Shown here one piece after another: positions 44,425 through 52,507 of a stretch of DNA of 64,000 nucleotides. Location of the stretch: contig OZ245019.1 of the NCBI GenBank assembly GCA_965223815.1, forward strand, positions 4,340,001 to 4,404,000, in the 5' to 3' direction. The first letter of the stretch is position 1. Every line of letters begins with the position of its first letter. The notes beneath the pieces were generated by a model. The model saw nothing but the letters and a program-made list of their open reading frames with translations, was not told the DNA's origin and made no database searches. The position numbers and the translations under genes are program-made. The stretch is from HKST-UBA178 sp965223815 (GTDB taxonomy: Bacteria; Pseudomonadota; Gammaproteobacteria; Chromatiales; Chromatiaceae).

Positions 44425-45321
44425 ATGACCCCAAAAAATGCGCTATACCAGTCCGACCTGCCTCATCTCAAGCTGCGGAATCGCGGTAAGGTCAGAGATA
44501 TCTACGACGTGGATGATGAGCATATGCTCATCGTTACCAGCGACCGTCTCTCGGCATTCGATGTCGTACTCTCCCAACCCATTCCCTCCAAAGGTGAGGT
44601 ACTCACCCGGGTAGCCGATTTCTGGTTTCAAAAGACTCGCCAAATCGTGCCCAACCACTTGTCTGACAAACCACTGGACGAGGTGGTACCCGATGCGGCA
44701 CAAAGAGAGGCTCTGGGCGACCGCGCCATTGTTGTACGCCGACTCAAACCCCTACCGGTGGAAGCCATTGTCAGAGGCTATTTGATCGGTTCCGGATGGA
44801 AAGACTACCAACGGAGTGGCGGGGTCTGCGGTATCCCGTTGCCCGCGGGGCTGACGCAGGCAGACAAACTCCCTGAAGCCATATTCACCCCCTCCACCAA
44901 AGCAGAGATCGGCGCTCATGACGAGAACATCAGCTTTGAGGAAACCGAGAAACTCTTGGGAAGTCCACTCGCGGAGAAAATACGCGACTTGAGCTTACGG
45001 ATATATACGGAGTGTGCCGATTTTGCCTTGGAGAAAGGTATTATCATCGCCGATACCAAATTCGAGTTCGGTCAGGATGACGACGGTGAAGTTTACTTGA
45101 TCGACGAAGTGCTTACCCCCGATTCATCGAGATTCTGGCCCGCTGACCAATACCGGCCGGGTATCAGCCCCCCCAGTTTCGACAAGCAGTTCGTGCGCGA
45201 CTACCTGGAGACGCTCGACTGGGACAAAACACCTCCCGCTCCGGAATTGCCCGAGGCGATCATTGTACAGACCGCTGAAAAATACGCCGAGGCGGAAACA
45301 CGCCTTACCGGTGCTGGGTGA
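44425..45321 (+). CDS. purC: SAICAR synthetase (phosphoribosylaminoimidazole-succinocarboxamide synthase)
   Basis: Joins aspartate to CAIR in purine synthesis. It is 298 aa, the longer type found in many bacteria and yeast rather than the 237 aa E. coli form. RNRGKVRDIYDV, SDRLSAFDVVLSQPIPSKG, VEAIVRGYLIGSGWKDYQ and FEFGQDDDGEVYLIDEVLTPDSSRFW are clear PurC motifs. The stop overlaps the srkA start as GTGA, so the two may be co-translated. Confidence 0.96.
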   Translation: MTPKNALYQSDLPHLKLRNRGKVRDIYDVDDEHMLIVTSDRLSAFDVVLSQPIPSKGEVLTRVADFWFQKTRQIVPNHLSDKPLDEVVPDAAQREALGDRAIVVRRLKPLPVEAIVRGYLIGSGWKDYQRSGGVCGIPLPAGLTQADKLPEAIFTPSTKAEIGAHDENISFEETEKLLGSPLAEKIRDLSLRIYTECADFALEKGIIIADTKFEFGQDDDGEVYLIDEVLTPDSSRFWPADQYRPGISPPSFDKQFVRDYLETLDWDKTPPAPELPEAIIVQTAEKYAEAETRLTGAG

Positions 45322-46307
45322 AAGAGAGTTCCGGGGCACCCTATGCCGGTCTCAAGCCCGATACCATCCTGGACGCCATGGAGTCGATTGGGTTTATCCC
45401 TGACGGTCGGATACTGGCGCTCAACAGTTACGAAAACCGGGTTTACCAGCTCGGTGTGGAAAACCGCCAACCCCTGGTGGCCAAATTTTACCGCCCTGGT
45501 CGCTGGAGCAGTGACTGCATTCGGGAGGAACACCAATTTGCTCTCGCGCTGGCGTCAGAGGAGATTCCCGTGGTGGCGCCTTGGGTATCCGCTGAGAGTG
45601 AGTCCCTGCATCAGTACCAAGGTTTTCGCTTCAGCCTGTTTCCCCGCCAGGGTGGGCGCTGGCCGGAACTGGAGGATGCAGGCCATTTGGCCTGGGTTGG
45701 CCGCTACCTTGGCCGAATACACCGGCTGGGTGCCGCTTCGGACTTTCGACACCGGCCTAGCATCCAGCCCCAGCAGGATGCGACCATCTCCAGCCGCTTC
45801 CTGCTGGATAACGAATTCCTTCCCCTGGAACTGGAACAGCGCTATGAGCAACTCAGCCAGACGTTGCAACAGGCGATCGCAGCCTCCTTTGACGATACCG
45901 ATTTCCGCTGGATAAAGCTGCATGGGGACTGCCACCCGGGAAACTTGCTTTGGACAGATAACGGGCCGCACTTCGTGGATCTCGATGACTGTCGAATGGG
46001 GCCGGCAATTCAGGACTTATGGATGCTACTCTCCGGGGACAGCAGTGAGATGTCATGGCAGATGAATAACCTGCTGGAGGGGTACGAGCTGTTTATGGAT
46101 CTCGACCCTGCCCAGTTGAGACTGGTTGAACCCCTGCGTACGCTGCGGATAATCCGATACGCCGCCTGGTTGGCGGAGCGTTGGCACGACCCCGCCTTCC
46201 CCCAGGCCTTCCCCTGGTTTAATTCCCACCAATACTGGCAGCAGCATCTCACCCTGCTCGAACAGCAGCTGAATGAAATGGAGAGAGCCGCCGTCAAAAC
46301 GGCCTAA
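45318..46307 (+). CDS. srkA: SrkA/YihE-type stress response kinase
   Basis: A 329 aa aminoglycoside-phosphotransferase-fold Ser/Thr kinase. The N-lobe SYENRVYQLGVENRQPLVAKFYRPGRW carries the ATP-binding Lys; the catalytic loop is HGDCHPGNLLW and the metal-binding motif is FVDLDDCRMGPAIQDLW. These and the conserved MSWQMNN-type region place it with SrkA (YihE), which protects E. coli from oxidative and envelope stress death. The start is GTG overlapping the purC stop; an ATG at 45378 would remove 20 residues. In E. coli srkA lies with dsbA, not purC. Confidence 0.9.
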   Translation: MKESSGAPYAGLKPDTILDAMESIGFIPDGRILALNSYENRVYQLGVENRQPLVAKFYRPGRWSSDCIREEHQFALALASEEIPVVAPWVSAESESLHQYQGFRFSLFPRQGGRWPELEDAGHLAWVGRYLGRIHRLGAASDFRHRPSIQPQQDATISSRFLLDNEFLPLELEQRYEQLSQTLQQAIAASFDDTDFRWIKLHGDCHPGNLLWTDNGPHFVDLDDCRMGPAIQDLWMLLSGDSSEMSWQMNNLLEGYELFMDLDPAQLRLVEPLRTLRIIRYAAWLAERWHDPAFPQAFPWFNSHQYWQQHLTLLEQQLNEMERAAVKTA

Positions 46308-46310
46308 AGG

Positions 46311-46332
46311 AACCCTGGCTTAAGCCAGGGTT
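46311..46332. terminator. Perfect 22-bp palindrome between convergent genes
   Basis: Starting three bases after the srkA stop, an 11-bp arm (AACCCTGGCTT) is followed at once by its exact complement. It lies between srkA (+) and the lipoprotein gene (-), so a bidirectional terminator is likely, although no T-run follows on either strand. Confidence 0.5.
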
Positions 46333-46344
46333 CAGGCGTTCAAC

Positions 46345-46707
46345 TTAGCGGTTGTCCCGTGGGATATTGACGAAGGCTGGAGCAGCATCCGCTCCCCGCA
46401 CAGTGATACGGACTGTATCGTTGAACTGTCCTAGACTGACTACCTTACCCGCGGGGAAGCTCCCCAGAGAGAAATTGTTGGCGATAATTTCAACCTCGCC
46501 ACCCGCTTGCGGAGTACGATAGTAGACAGAACAGGGGGATCCTGCGCAGGAGCGACCGGCCCCAGGTCCCAGGACCACGGTGAGAAAACCATCATCGGTC
46601 GGTGTCTGCCCCTGAACTACTTGGGGTACAGGGGTTGTTGTGGTACACCCGGAGAGCAACGACAGCAGCGACAACAAAGTAGTAAACCGCAAAAAACGTG
46701 CACCCAT
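46345..46707 (-). CDS. Small predicted lipoprotein of unknown function
   Basis: A 120 aa protein from ATG 46707, with GGAGG six bases upstream. The signal peptide ends in a lipobox LLSGC (Cys near residue 20), followed by a Thr/Pro-rich stretch and a small beta-rich domain with a Cys pair (SCAGSPC). No family recognised. It lies downstream of the VWA/ExbB operon in the same direction, with a 197-base gap; it may belong to that unit. Confidence 0.78.
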   Translation of the reverse strand: MGARFLRFTTLLSLLSLLSGCTTTTPVPQVVQGQTPTDDGFLTVVLGPGAGRSCAGSPCSVYYRTPQAGGEVEIIANNFSLGSFPAGKVVSLGQFNDTVRITVRGADAAPAFVNIPRDNR

Positions 46708-46904
46708 GCCAACCTCCAAGCCAATACAAAATCTCTGTTCGTCGGACATCAATCGGTTGATTAAGTTGCACCGGCAGAGAGCACTGACTCAGCCGCCAGT
46801 GCGTTAATCCGCAAACATCGCGACCGCTTCGATCATCTTCCAATGGTAATCCAATCAGTCACATGAAAAAAACAGCAGTTTGTCGGGGCGCGGGTGAAAA
46901 CAGG

Positions 46905-47912
46905 CTAGGGTCCGCTATCGTTCAGTCCGACGAAACTACCATTATTGGACTCCGCCAATTTTCGCATCAAAGCCGCAAAACGTACCCCGCTGGTCTGGTT
47001 TGGAGAGTATTGCAAGATAACGGGAAAACCCACTGCATGAATGCGAACCCGCGATCTTCCCGAACCCGAGCGTCTATTCAGCCGATTGACGGTGTTCACT
47101 ACTCGCTCGATGGAGCCTCGGGAAAAATCGTCGCCAAAGATATACAAACTGATTTTTTTGTCAGGCGCATAGAACTGAGTAATGGCGGACTCGATACCCT
47201 CCACCGGGCTGGAATTACTGAAAGGTGCCCATTCCGCGAGCCTTTTCAAAATGGCTTGTCGTCTGGCCTTGGTATCGGTGATCCAACGCCCCCGATACTG
47301 GGAGAACATATACTCGCCCATGTCGTTCATTACCTGAATTCCCTTGACTCTCGGATAGATATTCAACACCTCTTTCACCTTTCGCCTTACCTGTGTCCAG
47401 GCATGCCGCTGCATGGAGCCCGAAGTATCGACAATAAAGATGATGTATTCGCTGTCCACCGGCACTCCTCCCACCACCGCATCTTTAGCCGGCCGGCGGT
47501 AGGATTCACCAAGCAGACGCTTCTGTTCCGCCGTCAGACGTTGTACCGCTGATTTCAGCTTGCCCTCAATTGTACGCTGCGCTTTCAAGTCCAGGCTCGC
47601 TGCCTCCTGGGCATTCCCAAGTTGCGCAAGCGCTTGCTGCAGCTCTGCCGCACCCTGTTGCGTGGCGCTCAGCCGGCCCAATGCCTCCTGCAACTGTTGC
47701 TCGGCCTGCCTGGCCTGTTCCGCCATGGCTTGCCCCTCGGCATCGAGCTGTTCAATGCGTTCCGATATTCCCTTGAAGCTGTTCTCTATCACCAAAGGTT
47801 CAGCCACCTTTACGATGACCAGCAGCAAAATGATAGCGCCGAACCCACAAGAGACCACGTCTAGAAAAGAGATGTTGAAGATATCTATAGGACGACGCCT
47901 TCGAACCGTCAT
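46905..47912 (-). CDS. VWA protein with ExbD/TolR-like N-terminal TM (second)
   Basis: A 335 aa protein starting at ATG 47912, overlapping the preceding stop as ATGA. Basic N-tail, then one TM helix (residues 14-36: ISFLDVVSCGFGAIILLLVI) whose Asp18 sits as in TolR/ExbD/MotB helices. A coiled coil runs over residues 44-135 (EQARQAEQQLQEALGRL). The VWA domain follows with complete MIDAS DTSGS (162-166). By the charge pattern the VWA domain is periplasmic. It pairs with the next gene, which has the same plan. No peptidoglycan-binding OmpA domain is present. Confidence 0.85.
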   Translation of the reverse strand: MTVRRRRPIDIFNISFLDVVSCGFGAIILLLVIVKVAEPLVIENSFKGISERIEQLDAEGQAMAEQARQAEQQLQEALGRLSATQQGAAELQQALAQLGNAQEAASLDLKAQRTIEGKLKSAVQRLTAEQKRLLGESYRRPAKDAVVGGVPVDSEYIIFIVDTSGSMQRHAWTQVRRKVKEVLNIYPRVKGIQVMNDMGEYMFSQYRGRWITDTKARRQAILKRLAEWAPFSNSSPVEGIESAITQFYAPDKKISLYIFGDDFSRGSIERVVNTVNRLNRRSGSGRSRVRIHAVGFPVILQYSPNQTSGVRFAALMRKLAESNNGSFVGLNDSGP

Positions 47913-49000
47913 GGCCAATCCCTCGTGGGCGTCATGAAAGATCCGCGTGTCCGAATTGCTAACTCCCAGAATGCGGCGGCGGCATAGGCATCGCCCTCCA
48001 TCGGCAACAGGATGGTGTTGACCGGCACACCCTTGGGTAGCGCCTCGACGGCCTTGCCGAACAGCTTAAGCCGCTGGCTTGAAGTGACGGTGGCCCGGGT
48101 GGGCTTACTCCTTCCCTGGGTGGGCAGACCATCGGTTATCAAAATGATGTTGTCAGGCCGAGGCTTCATAGCACCCAGGGCTTTGAAGGCGTGATAGAGA
48201 CTGGTACCTCCCTGCGGGGCAACGCCTTGCAACGAACGAAATACCGCATCCATACGCGCCCCGTCGCTCACCGGCAGCCAGCCGGTCGCTGAGTCAGCCG
48301 GTTTGGCCCGGGTGTCGAAGGTATGAACCTGATAACTGCTATTGCCGGGAAGATTGGCAACCAACCACTCCACCGTAGCCAGGGCACGGCGCCATTTTGG
48401 GGCCTTGCGCCTGGTTGCCGGGGGCGAGTTCTTCTTGATTACAATGTTGACCAAGGTTTCGTCCAGCATACTGGCGGAGCTGTCCAACAGTATCGATACA
48501 CGTTTACCCCCAAGTTTAAGTCCGGTGAGGTACTGTCGGTCGCCTTCCCCCAGGAACCGACGCACTCTTCTGCCTTCGCCCCGCGCTGCATCCCTTTTTT
48601 CTCTGAGCTTGACGTTCTCCTGCTCCAGCTTACGAAGCTCGGCCTTCAACAATTCCACTCTGGCCATATGAGAACGCGCCTGCCGATCAGTCGAGGATGC
48701 TCCCTGCCGACTGCTGCGCAACTTTTCTTCCAACGCCTGTTTTTCCACCTCCGCGGATTCCAGCTCCGGGACTATCTCTCGCATACCCAACCTGGCCGCA
48801 GCCAACCTGGCTGCCGCAGCAGCCAGATTCGAGTCCAATGCTGCCGCTTCCGCCTGCAGTTCTCCCGATGCTTCTCGTCTCAGCCTGACCGTGTCTCCAT
48901 TCAACAGCAATACCAACAGCACAACCGCGCCGAATCCACAGAACATGATGTCGAGGAAAGAGAGGCTGAAGGAAGAAATGGTACGGCGTTTACGTTTCAT
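47909..49000 (-). CDS. VWA protein with ExbD/TolR-like N-terminal TM (first)
   Basis: A 363 aa protein with the same order as its neighbour: basic tail, TM helix at residues 12-34 (LSFLDIMFCGFGAVVLLVLL, Asp17), coiled coil 45-145, then VWA with MIDAS DSSAS (173-177) and LITDGLP. Between the MIDAS and the next strand it has an insertion of basic and Pro residues. The stop and next start overlap as ATGA, suggesting equal synthesis of the two VWA proteins. It starts 30 bases after the MotA/ExbB-like gene. Confidence 0.85.
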   Translation of the reverse strand: MKRKRRTISSFSLSFLDIMFCGFGAVVLLVLLLNGDTVRLRREASGELQAEAAALDSNLAAAAARLAAARLGMREIVPELESAEVEKQALEEKLRSSRQGASSTDRQARSHMARVELLKAELRKLEQENVKLREKRDAARGEGRRVRRFLGEGDRQYLTGLKLGGKRVSILLDSSASMLDETLVNIVIKKNSPPATRRKAPKWRRALATVEWLVANLPGNSSYQVHTFDTRAKPADSATGWLPVSDGARMDAVFRSLQGVAPQGGTSLYHAFKALGAMKPRPDNIILITDGLPTQGRSKPTRATVTSSQRLKLFGKAVEALPKGVPVNTILLPMEGDAYAAAAFWELAIRTRGSFMTPTRDWP

Positions 49001-49030
49001 TAGATCACTGTGTACCTAAATGCACAGGCA

Positions 49031-49828
49031 CTAGTTGAGGCGACGCACGAACCAGCGATCAACATATCTTTCGGTATCCAACACCAGGCGATCCTGCATC
49101 AACTGCAGCTGGTGTATGAAAAACATCAATACAATGCTGATCACCAGTGCGATAAAGGTCGAGTTAAAAGCCACTCCGAGAGACTGGGTTACACCGGTGA
49201 TGTCCCCCTCCACCGCTTGATGGGCCTGCCCCAGGGCATCACCGATCCCACGAACGGTGCCAATGAATCCCACCGAGGGAATCGCCCAGGCGATATAGCG
49301 AATAATCGACAATTCGGATTCCAGCCGTTCCGCCTCAGACTCGCAGACATCCCTGGAGGCATTGGATACATCCTGGACGCTATTGGTTGCACCGTAACGC
49401 TCTACCGCCGTCAACAATGCCCTGGGTAGGAGGGAATCCGCCACCTTAGCCGGCAGCGCAAGCAGCCGCTGGGTCAGGCCGCGGACATCCTCCTGTCCGA
49501 TGGGAAGATCGGGCGGCAGTTGCAGCAAGTCGTCATCCAAGAGTCTCTGCTGACGCGAGATCGAGACACCCTTGTAGCCCAGTATCGATAGCGCCCACAG
49601 CATAAGTACAAGACAGGCTTCCTGTTCATAATCCCTGAGCACCACGTAGATGGAGCGTCTCTCCACGTAGTCTGTTTCAACTTGCTGGCGGCTCTGCTCG
49701 GCCTGCAGATGCAGATCTGCATTTGGCCGAATGATACTGACGTATATCCCGTGCACCAAGATAAATGCGATAAGCAGTGAGAACACCTGAAAAACGAATT
49801 CACCGCGTGGGGCCGATGATATTGACAT
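49031..49828 (-). CDS. MotA/TolQ/ExbB-like proton channel subunit
   Basis: A 265 aa inner-membrane protein with four predicted TM helices near residues 13-33, 70-88, 174-198 and 219-240. The last two carry the family signature IPSVGFIGTVRGIGDALG and LGVAFNSTFIALVISIVLMF, the region that in ExbB/TolQ/MotA lines the ion path. A cytoplasmic domain of about 80 residues sits between TM2 and TM3. Its partner in known systems is an ExbD/TolR/MotB protein; here the two adjacent VWA proteins fit that place. Confidence 0.85.
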   Translation of the reverse strand: MSISSAPRGEFVFQVFSLLIAFILVHGIYVSIIRPNADLHLQAEQSRQQVETDYVERRSIYVVLRDYEQEACLVLMLWALSILGYKGVSISRQQRLLDDDLLQLPPDLPIGQEDVRGLTQRLLALPAKVADSLLPRALLTAVERYGATNSVQDVSNASRDVCESEAERLESELSIIRYIAWAIPSVGFIGTVRGIGDALGQAHQAVEGDITGVTQSLGVAFNSTFIALVISIVLMFFIHQLQLMQDRLVLDTERYVDRWFVRRLN

Positions 49829-49841
49829 GTTGGCTATTCTC

Positions 49842-50063
49842 TTAGATGTCGACTGGGAAGGAGACAGCGCTGTCGGCGCTTATCTGCTCTTTGGGTTTGA
49901 ACGAACGAGTCGATTTCCGGTTCGACTTTTTAACTGGTTCCTGCGCTTTTCCCAAGCTCGGCTCGGGGACTTGAGTTGAATCGGCAGGAGTTAAGCGTCG
50001 TTCCTCGGCGTGGATATTCGCAACGACTAGCAGGGCCAACAACAGCAACCAAATTAACTTCAT
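49842..50063 (-). CDS. Small exported protein of the VWA/ExbB operon
   Basis: A 73 aa protein starting at ATG 50063 with GAGGTG upstream. The first 18 residues (MKLIWLLLLALLVVANIHA) look like a signal peptide with an AxA-like cleavage site; the mature part is short, basic and disordered (KKSNRKSTRSFKPKEQ). No homologue recognised. A TTG at 50099 overlapping the upstream stop is a less likely start. Its operon position between the SUMF1 protein and the channel gene supports that it is real. Confidence 0.6.
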   Translation of the reverse strand: MKLIWLLLLALLVVANIHAEERRLTPADSTQVPEPSLGKAQEPVKKSNRKSTRSFKPKEQISADSAVSFPVDI

Positions 50064-50095
50064 CTCATCACCTCTTGCTATCAACGTCGGCAATC

Positions 50096-52507
50096 TCAAT
50101 CGAGATATCGGGCAACCCGAAAGCCCAGATCATTGCGCGGTTTTACACTGTAATCCCGATAGCTGAGCCGCAGTTCGGTCAGGCTTGCGTCCCGCCACCC
50201 CGCACCGCGCACCACACGGTGGCGACCAGTTTCCGGGCCCGTAGGATCCCTGGCGACCCCCTTGCCGCGCCCAGGATGGACCGAGTAGTAATCCTGAACC
50301 CACTCCGCTACGTTTCCGTCCAAATCATGTAAGCCGAGCTCATTGGCCCGGAAGCTGGCTACTGGCGCAGTGACCGGATATCCATCATTGTAATCTTCCA
50401 TGAACAGTGACAACTGGCCCGCGGCGCTGCTGTCAGCGTAATTGCCCCAGGGCTCTGGTGGAACGGGGTGGTCCCCCGGCCAAGGGAACTTCTTTGACTG
50501 TCCAGGTTGAGGAAAGCGAGCGGCACGCGCCCACTCGGCCTCAGTTGGGAGCCGATACCCGCGATTGACCGGTCGAATCAGCACCATACTCTCTCCCCGC
50601 GCCTTATAGGCTTTCGGTAAACCCTCCTTTTCGCTCAACCAATTCAGATAGCGGACCGCATCCTCCCAACTGACATTGACTACCGGCTGCCGATCGCCAT
50701 TCAATGAAACGCCGCCGCTCTGACCGGAATCATGCCCGGGCCTGAATCTGCGAAACTCACCGTTGGTCACTTCCCGGATACCGAGTAGAAAGGGACGTCT
50801 CAACTCTACTTTGTGCAGATTTTCGTTGGCGCGCCTTCCCGCTTCGCGCCGAGAGGCTCCCATGGTAAAAGGCGCGGAAGGCTCGATGCGCACCAACGAT
50901 GCCCCGGGAGATGGAGCCGAAACCCTGGACCTATTGCCTGCGGCCGAAGCAGGCAATCCGGAGGGAGGATTCGTACCCTTTTTCTTTAACACCACCTCCA
51001 ATGTATGACTGCCGCCAGCATCAACCTGCATCTCAGTCCGATAACTTGTGTAGCCCCTCTTGCGCACTTCGATAAGATGCCTGCCGGCGTTTAACTCAAG
51101 ACGATTGATTGCCTTGCCACGTTCCTGCCCATCGACAAGGAGCGTGGCATCACCAGGTTCACCAGTGACGAACAGGACTCCCTTTAGAGGGGAGAATTCC
51201 ACCACCAACTCCCGCGTCTGGTCAGGCTCCAGGGTGAGGCTAAGCTCACGGGACGCGAAACCCGCCTTGGTTACTTTGATTCGATGGGACTCCCCTGAAG
51301 CCAGTGGGATCTCAAGTGGAGCCACCCCCTTATACTTACCGTCGACACTGACTACTCCTCCTGTGGGCGATGTCTTCAAAGTCAGGCGACCATCGGCAGG
51401 CGTCAATTCAATACTCGATAGCATCTGCGCCTTCCCTGCCACCACTGAAAGGGGTTGCCGGTGCGACTTGAAGCCAGCCAGTTTTAGTAGCAGCACATGC
51501 TCTCCTTCCACCAGTTCCAAGGTTGCAGGCGTTCGCCCTATCGATTCCCCGTTTTCCAGAATTTCGGCGCCTGGCGGCTCGCTGCTTATACTCACCGGTG
51601 CCCAGTCAGGCTGTAATTCCAGACTCAACGACTGACGTTCCCCCAGGCCGACCACCTCCAGCACCTGCTCAATCGTGCGGTATCTTTCTGCTTCCACTTT
51701 TAAGCTATGGGCACCGGCGGACAATGGCAGGTCGACTATCGGTGTGGTGCCCTGGGGTTTGCCGTCGATAGTCAGGGCAGCACCCGGAGGTCGGGTCTCC
51801 AGGCTCAGCAAGCCTGGCAGTTTCTTTAATTGGAGCTTGAGCGCGCTCGCCTTTCCGAAATCCAGGCTGACCGGTATTTGCAATTTCTCGTATCCGGGCT
51901 TCTCGACTGTCAGCAGATAATCCCCTGGGAGTGCGAGTATTCGCCCGGGCAATCGGGCTACGGGAAAGGTGCCGGAGAGAGAAAGCGATTCCGCCTCCGG
52001 CTCTACCGTGATCAGCAGTGGCGTGGCCAGCAACACAAACATAGCTGCCATCAAGAGCCCTGCGAACAGAGACCCGGTAATCCAACGCACATACTTACTC
52101 CGTGGCGCCGCTTCCGGTATCGGCAGGGACCTATCCATCCGTGCGCTAATCGGGGGTGGAACCATATCAGCTGGTGATGCTGTTACTACCGAGTCGGCGC
52201 TGCCCAGGTTAACGAGGATCTGATCTCCCTGAACCTGCCACCGAATCAGCCGGTCATCGATCTGTATCTGGTCTCCCGACTTGAGCCAGGCAGATTCACT
52301 CAGCCGTTCATGGTTATGCCAGACGACATCCCCCCCGGCTACCGGCTGTATGAAGGGGTGCCCCTGCTCATCTCCTATATGCGCCGCCACTGGCTGTTTC
52401 GGCCCCAGCGGTATTTGTGCCCCGGGACCACCGATCGACAGCGGGTAATCGTCGAAAGAAAACGATTTTTCCGAGTCGCCGTCCCTGACAATCGTTACCC
52501 GTTTCAA
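50096..52507 (-). CDS. FHA-like / TM / PEGA-repeat / SUMF1-fold protein
   Basis: An 803 aa membrane protein. Residues 1-100 resemble an FHA domain (SIGGPGAQIPLG...DDRLIRW). A TM helix spans 143-166. Residues 168-525 hold about five PEGA-type repeats (e.g. SLETRPPGAALTIDGKPQGTTP). Residues 545-803 are a SUMF1/FGE-like domain (VNVSWEDAVRYLNWLSEKEG, YRLPTEAEWARAARF, LHDLDGNVAEWVQDYY, RVVRGAGW). The FGE catalytic cysteines are absent, and in fact I see no Cys in the protein, so it is probably a binding module. The TTG start at 52507 has an excellent GAGGAGG upstream and overlaps the previous stop (TTGA). Confidence 0.85.
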   Translation of the reverse strand: MKRVTIVRDGDSEKSFSFDDYPLSIGGPGAQIPLGPKQPVAAHIGDEQGHPFIQPVAGGDVVWHNHERLSESAWLKSGDQIQIDDRLIRWQVQGDQILVNLGSADSVVTASPADMVPPPISARMDRSLPIPEAAPRSKYVRWITGSLFAGLLMAAMFVLLATPLLITVEPEAESLSLSGTFPVARLPGRILALPGDYLLTVEKPGYEKLQIPVSLDFGKASALKLQLKKLPGLLSLETRPPGAALTIDGKPQGTTPIVDLPLSAGAHSLKVEAERYRTIEQVLEVVGLGERQSLSLELQPDWAPVSISSEPPGAEILENGESIGRTPATLELVEGEHVLLLKLAGFKSHRQPLSVVAGKAQMLSSIELTPADGRLTLKTSPTGGVVSVDGKYKGVAPLEIPLASGESHRIKVTKAGFASRELSLTLEPDQTRELVVEFSPLKGVLFVTGEPGDATLLVDGQERGKAINRLELNAGRHLIEVRKRGYTSYRTEMQVDAGGSHTLEVVLKKKGTNPPSGLPASAAGNRSRVSAPSPGASLVRIEPSAPFTMGASRREAGRRANENLHKVELRRPFLLGIREVTNGEFRRFRPGHDSGQSGGVSLNGDRQPVVNVSWEDAVRYLNWLSEKEGLPKAYKARGESMVLIRPVNRGYRLPTEAEWARAARFPQPGQSKKFPWPGDHPVPPEPWGNYADSSAAGQLSLFMEDYNDGYPVTAPVASFRANELGLHDLDGNVAEWVQDYYSVHPGRGKGVARDPTGPETGRHRVVRGAGWRDASLTELRLSYRDYSVKPRNDLGFRVARYLD

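Noticed and set aside
46905..49828. A Zorya-type defence system (MotA/MotB homologues)
   Set aside because: No ZorC, ZorD helicase or ZorE nuclease is nearby and the channel partners are VWA proteins without an OmpA domain.
50096..52507. A functional formylglycine-generating enzyme
   Set aside because: The two catalytic cysteines are absent and no sulfatase gene is nearby.
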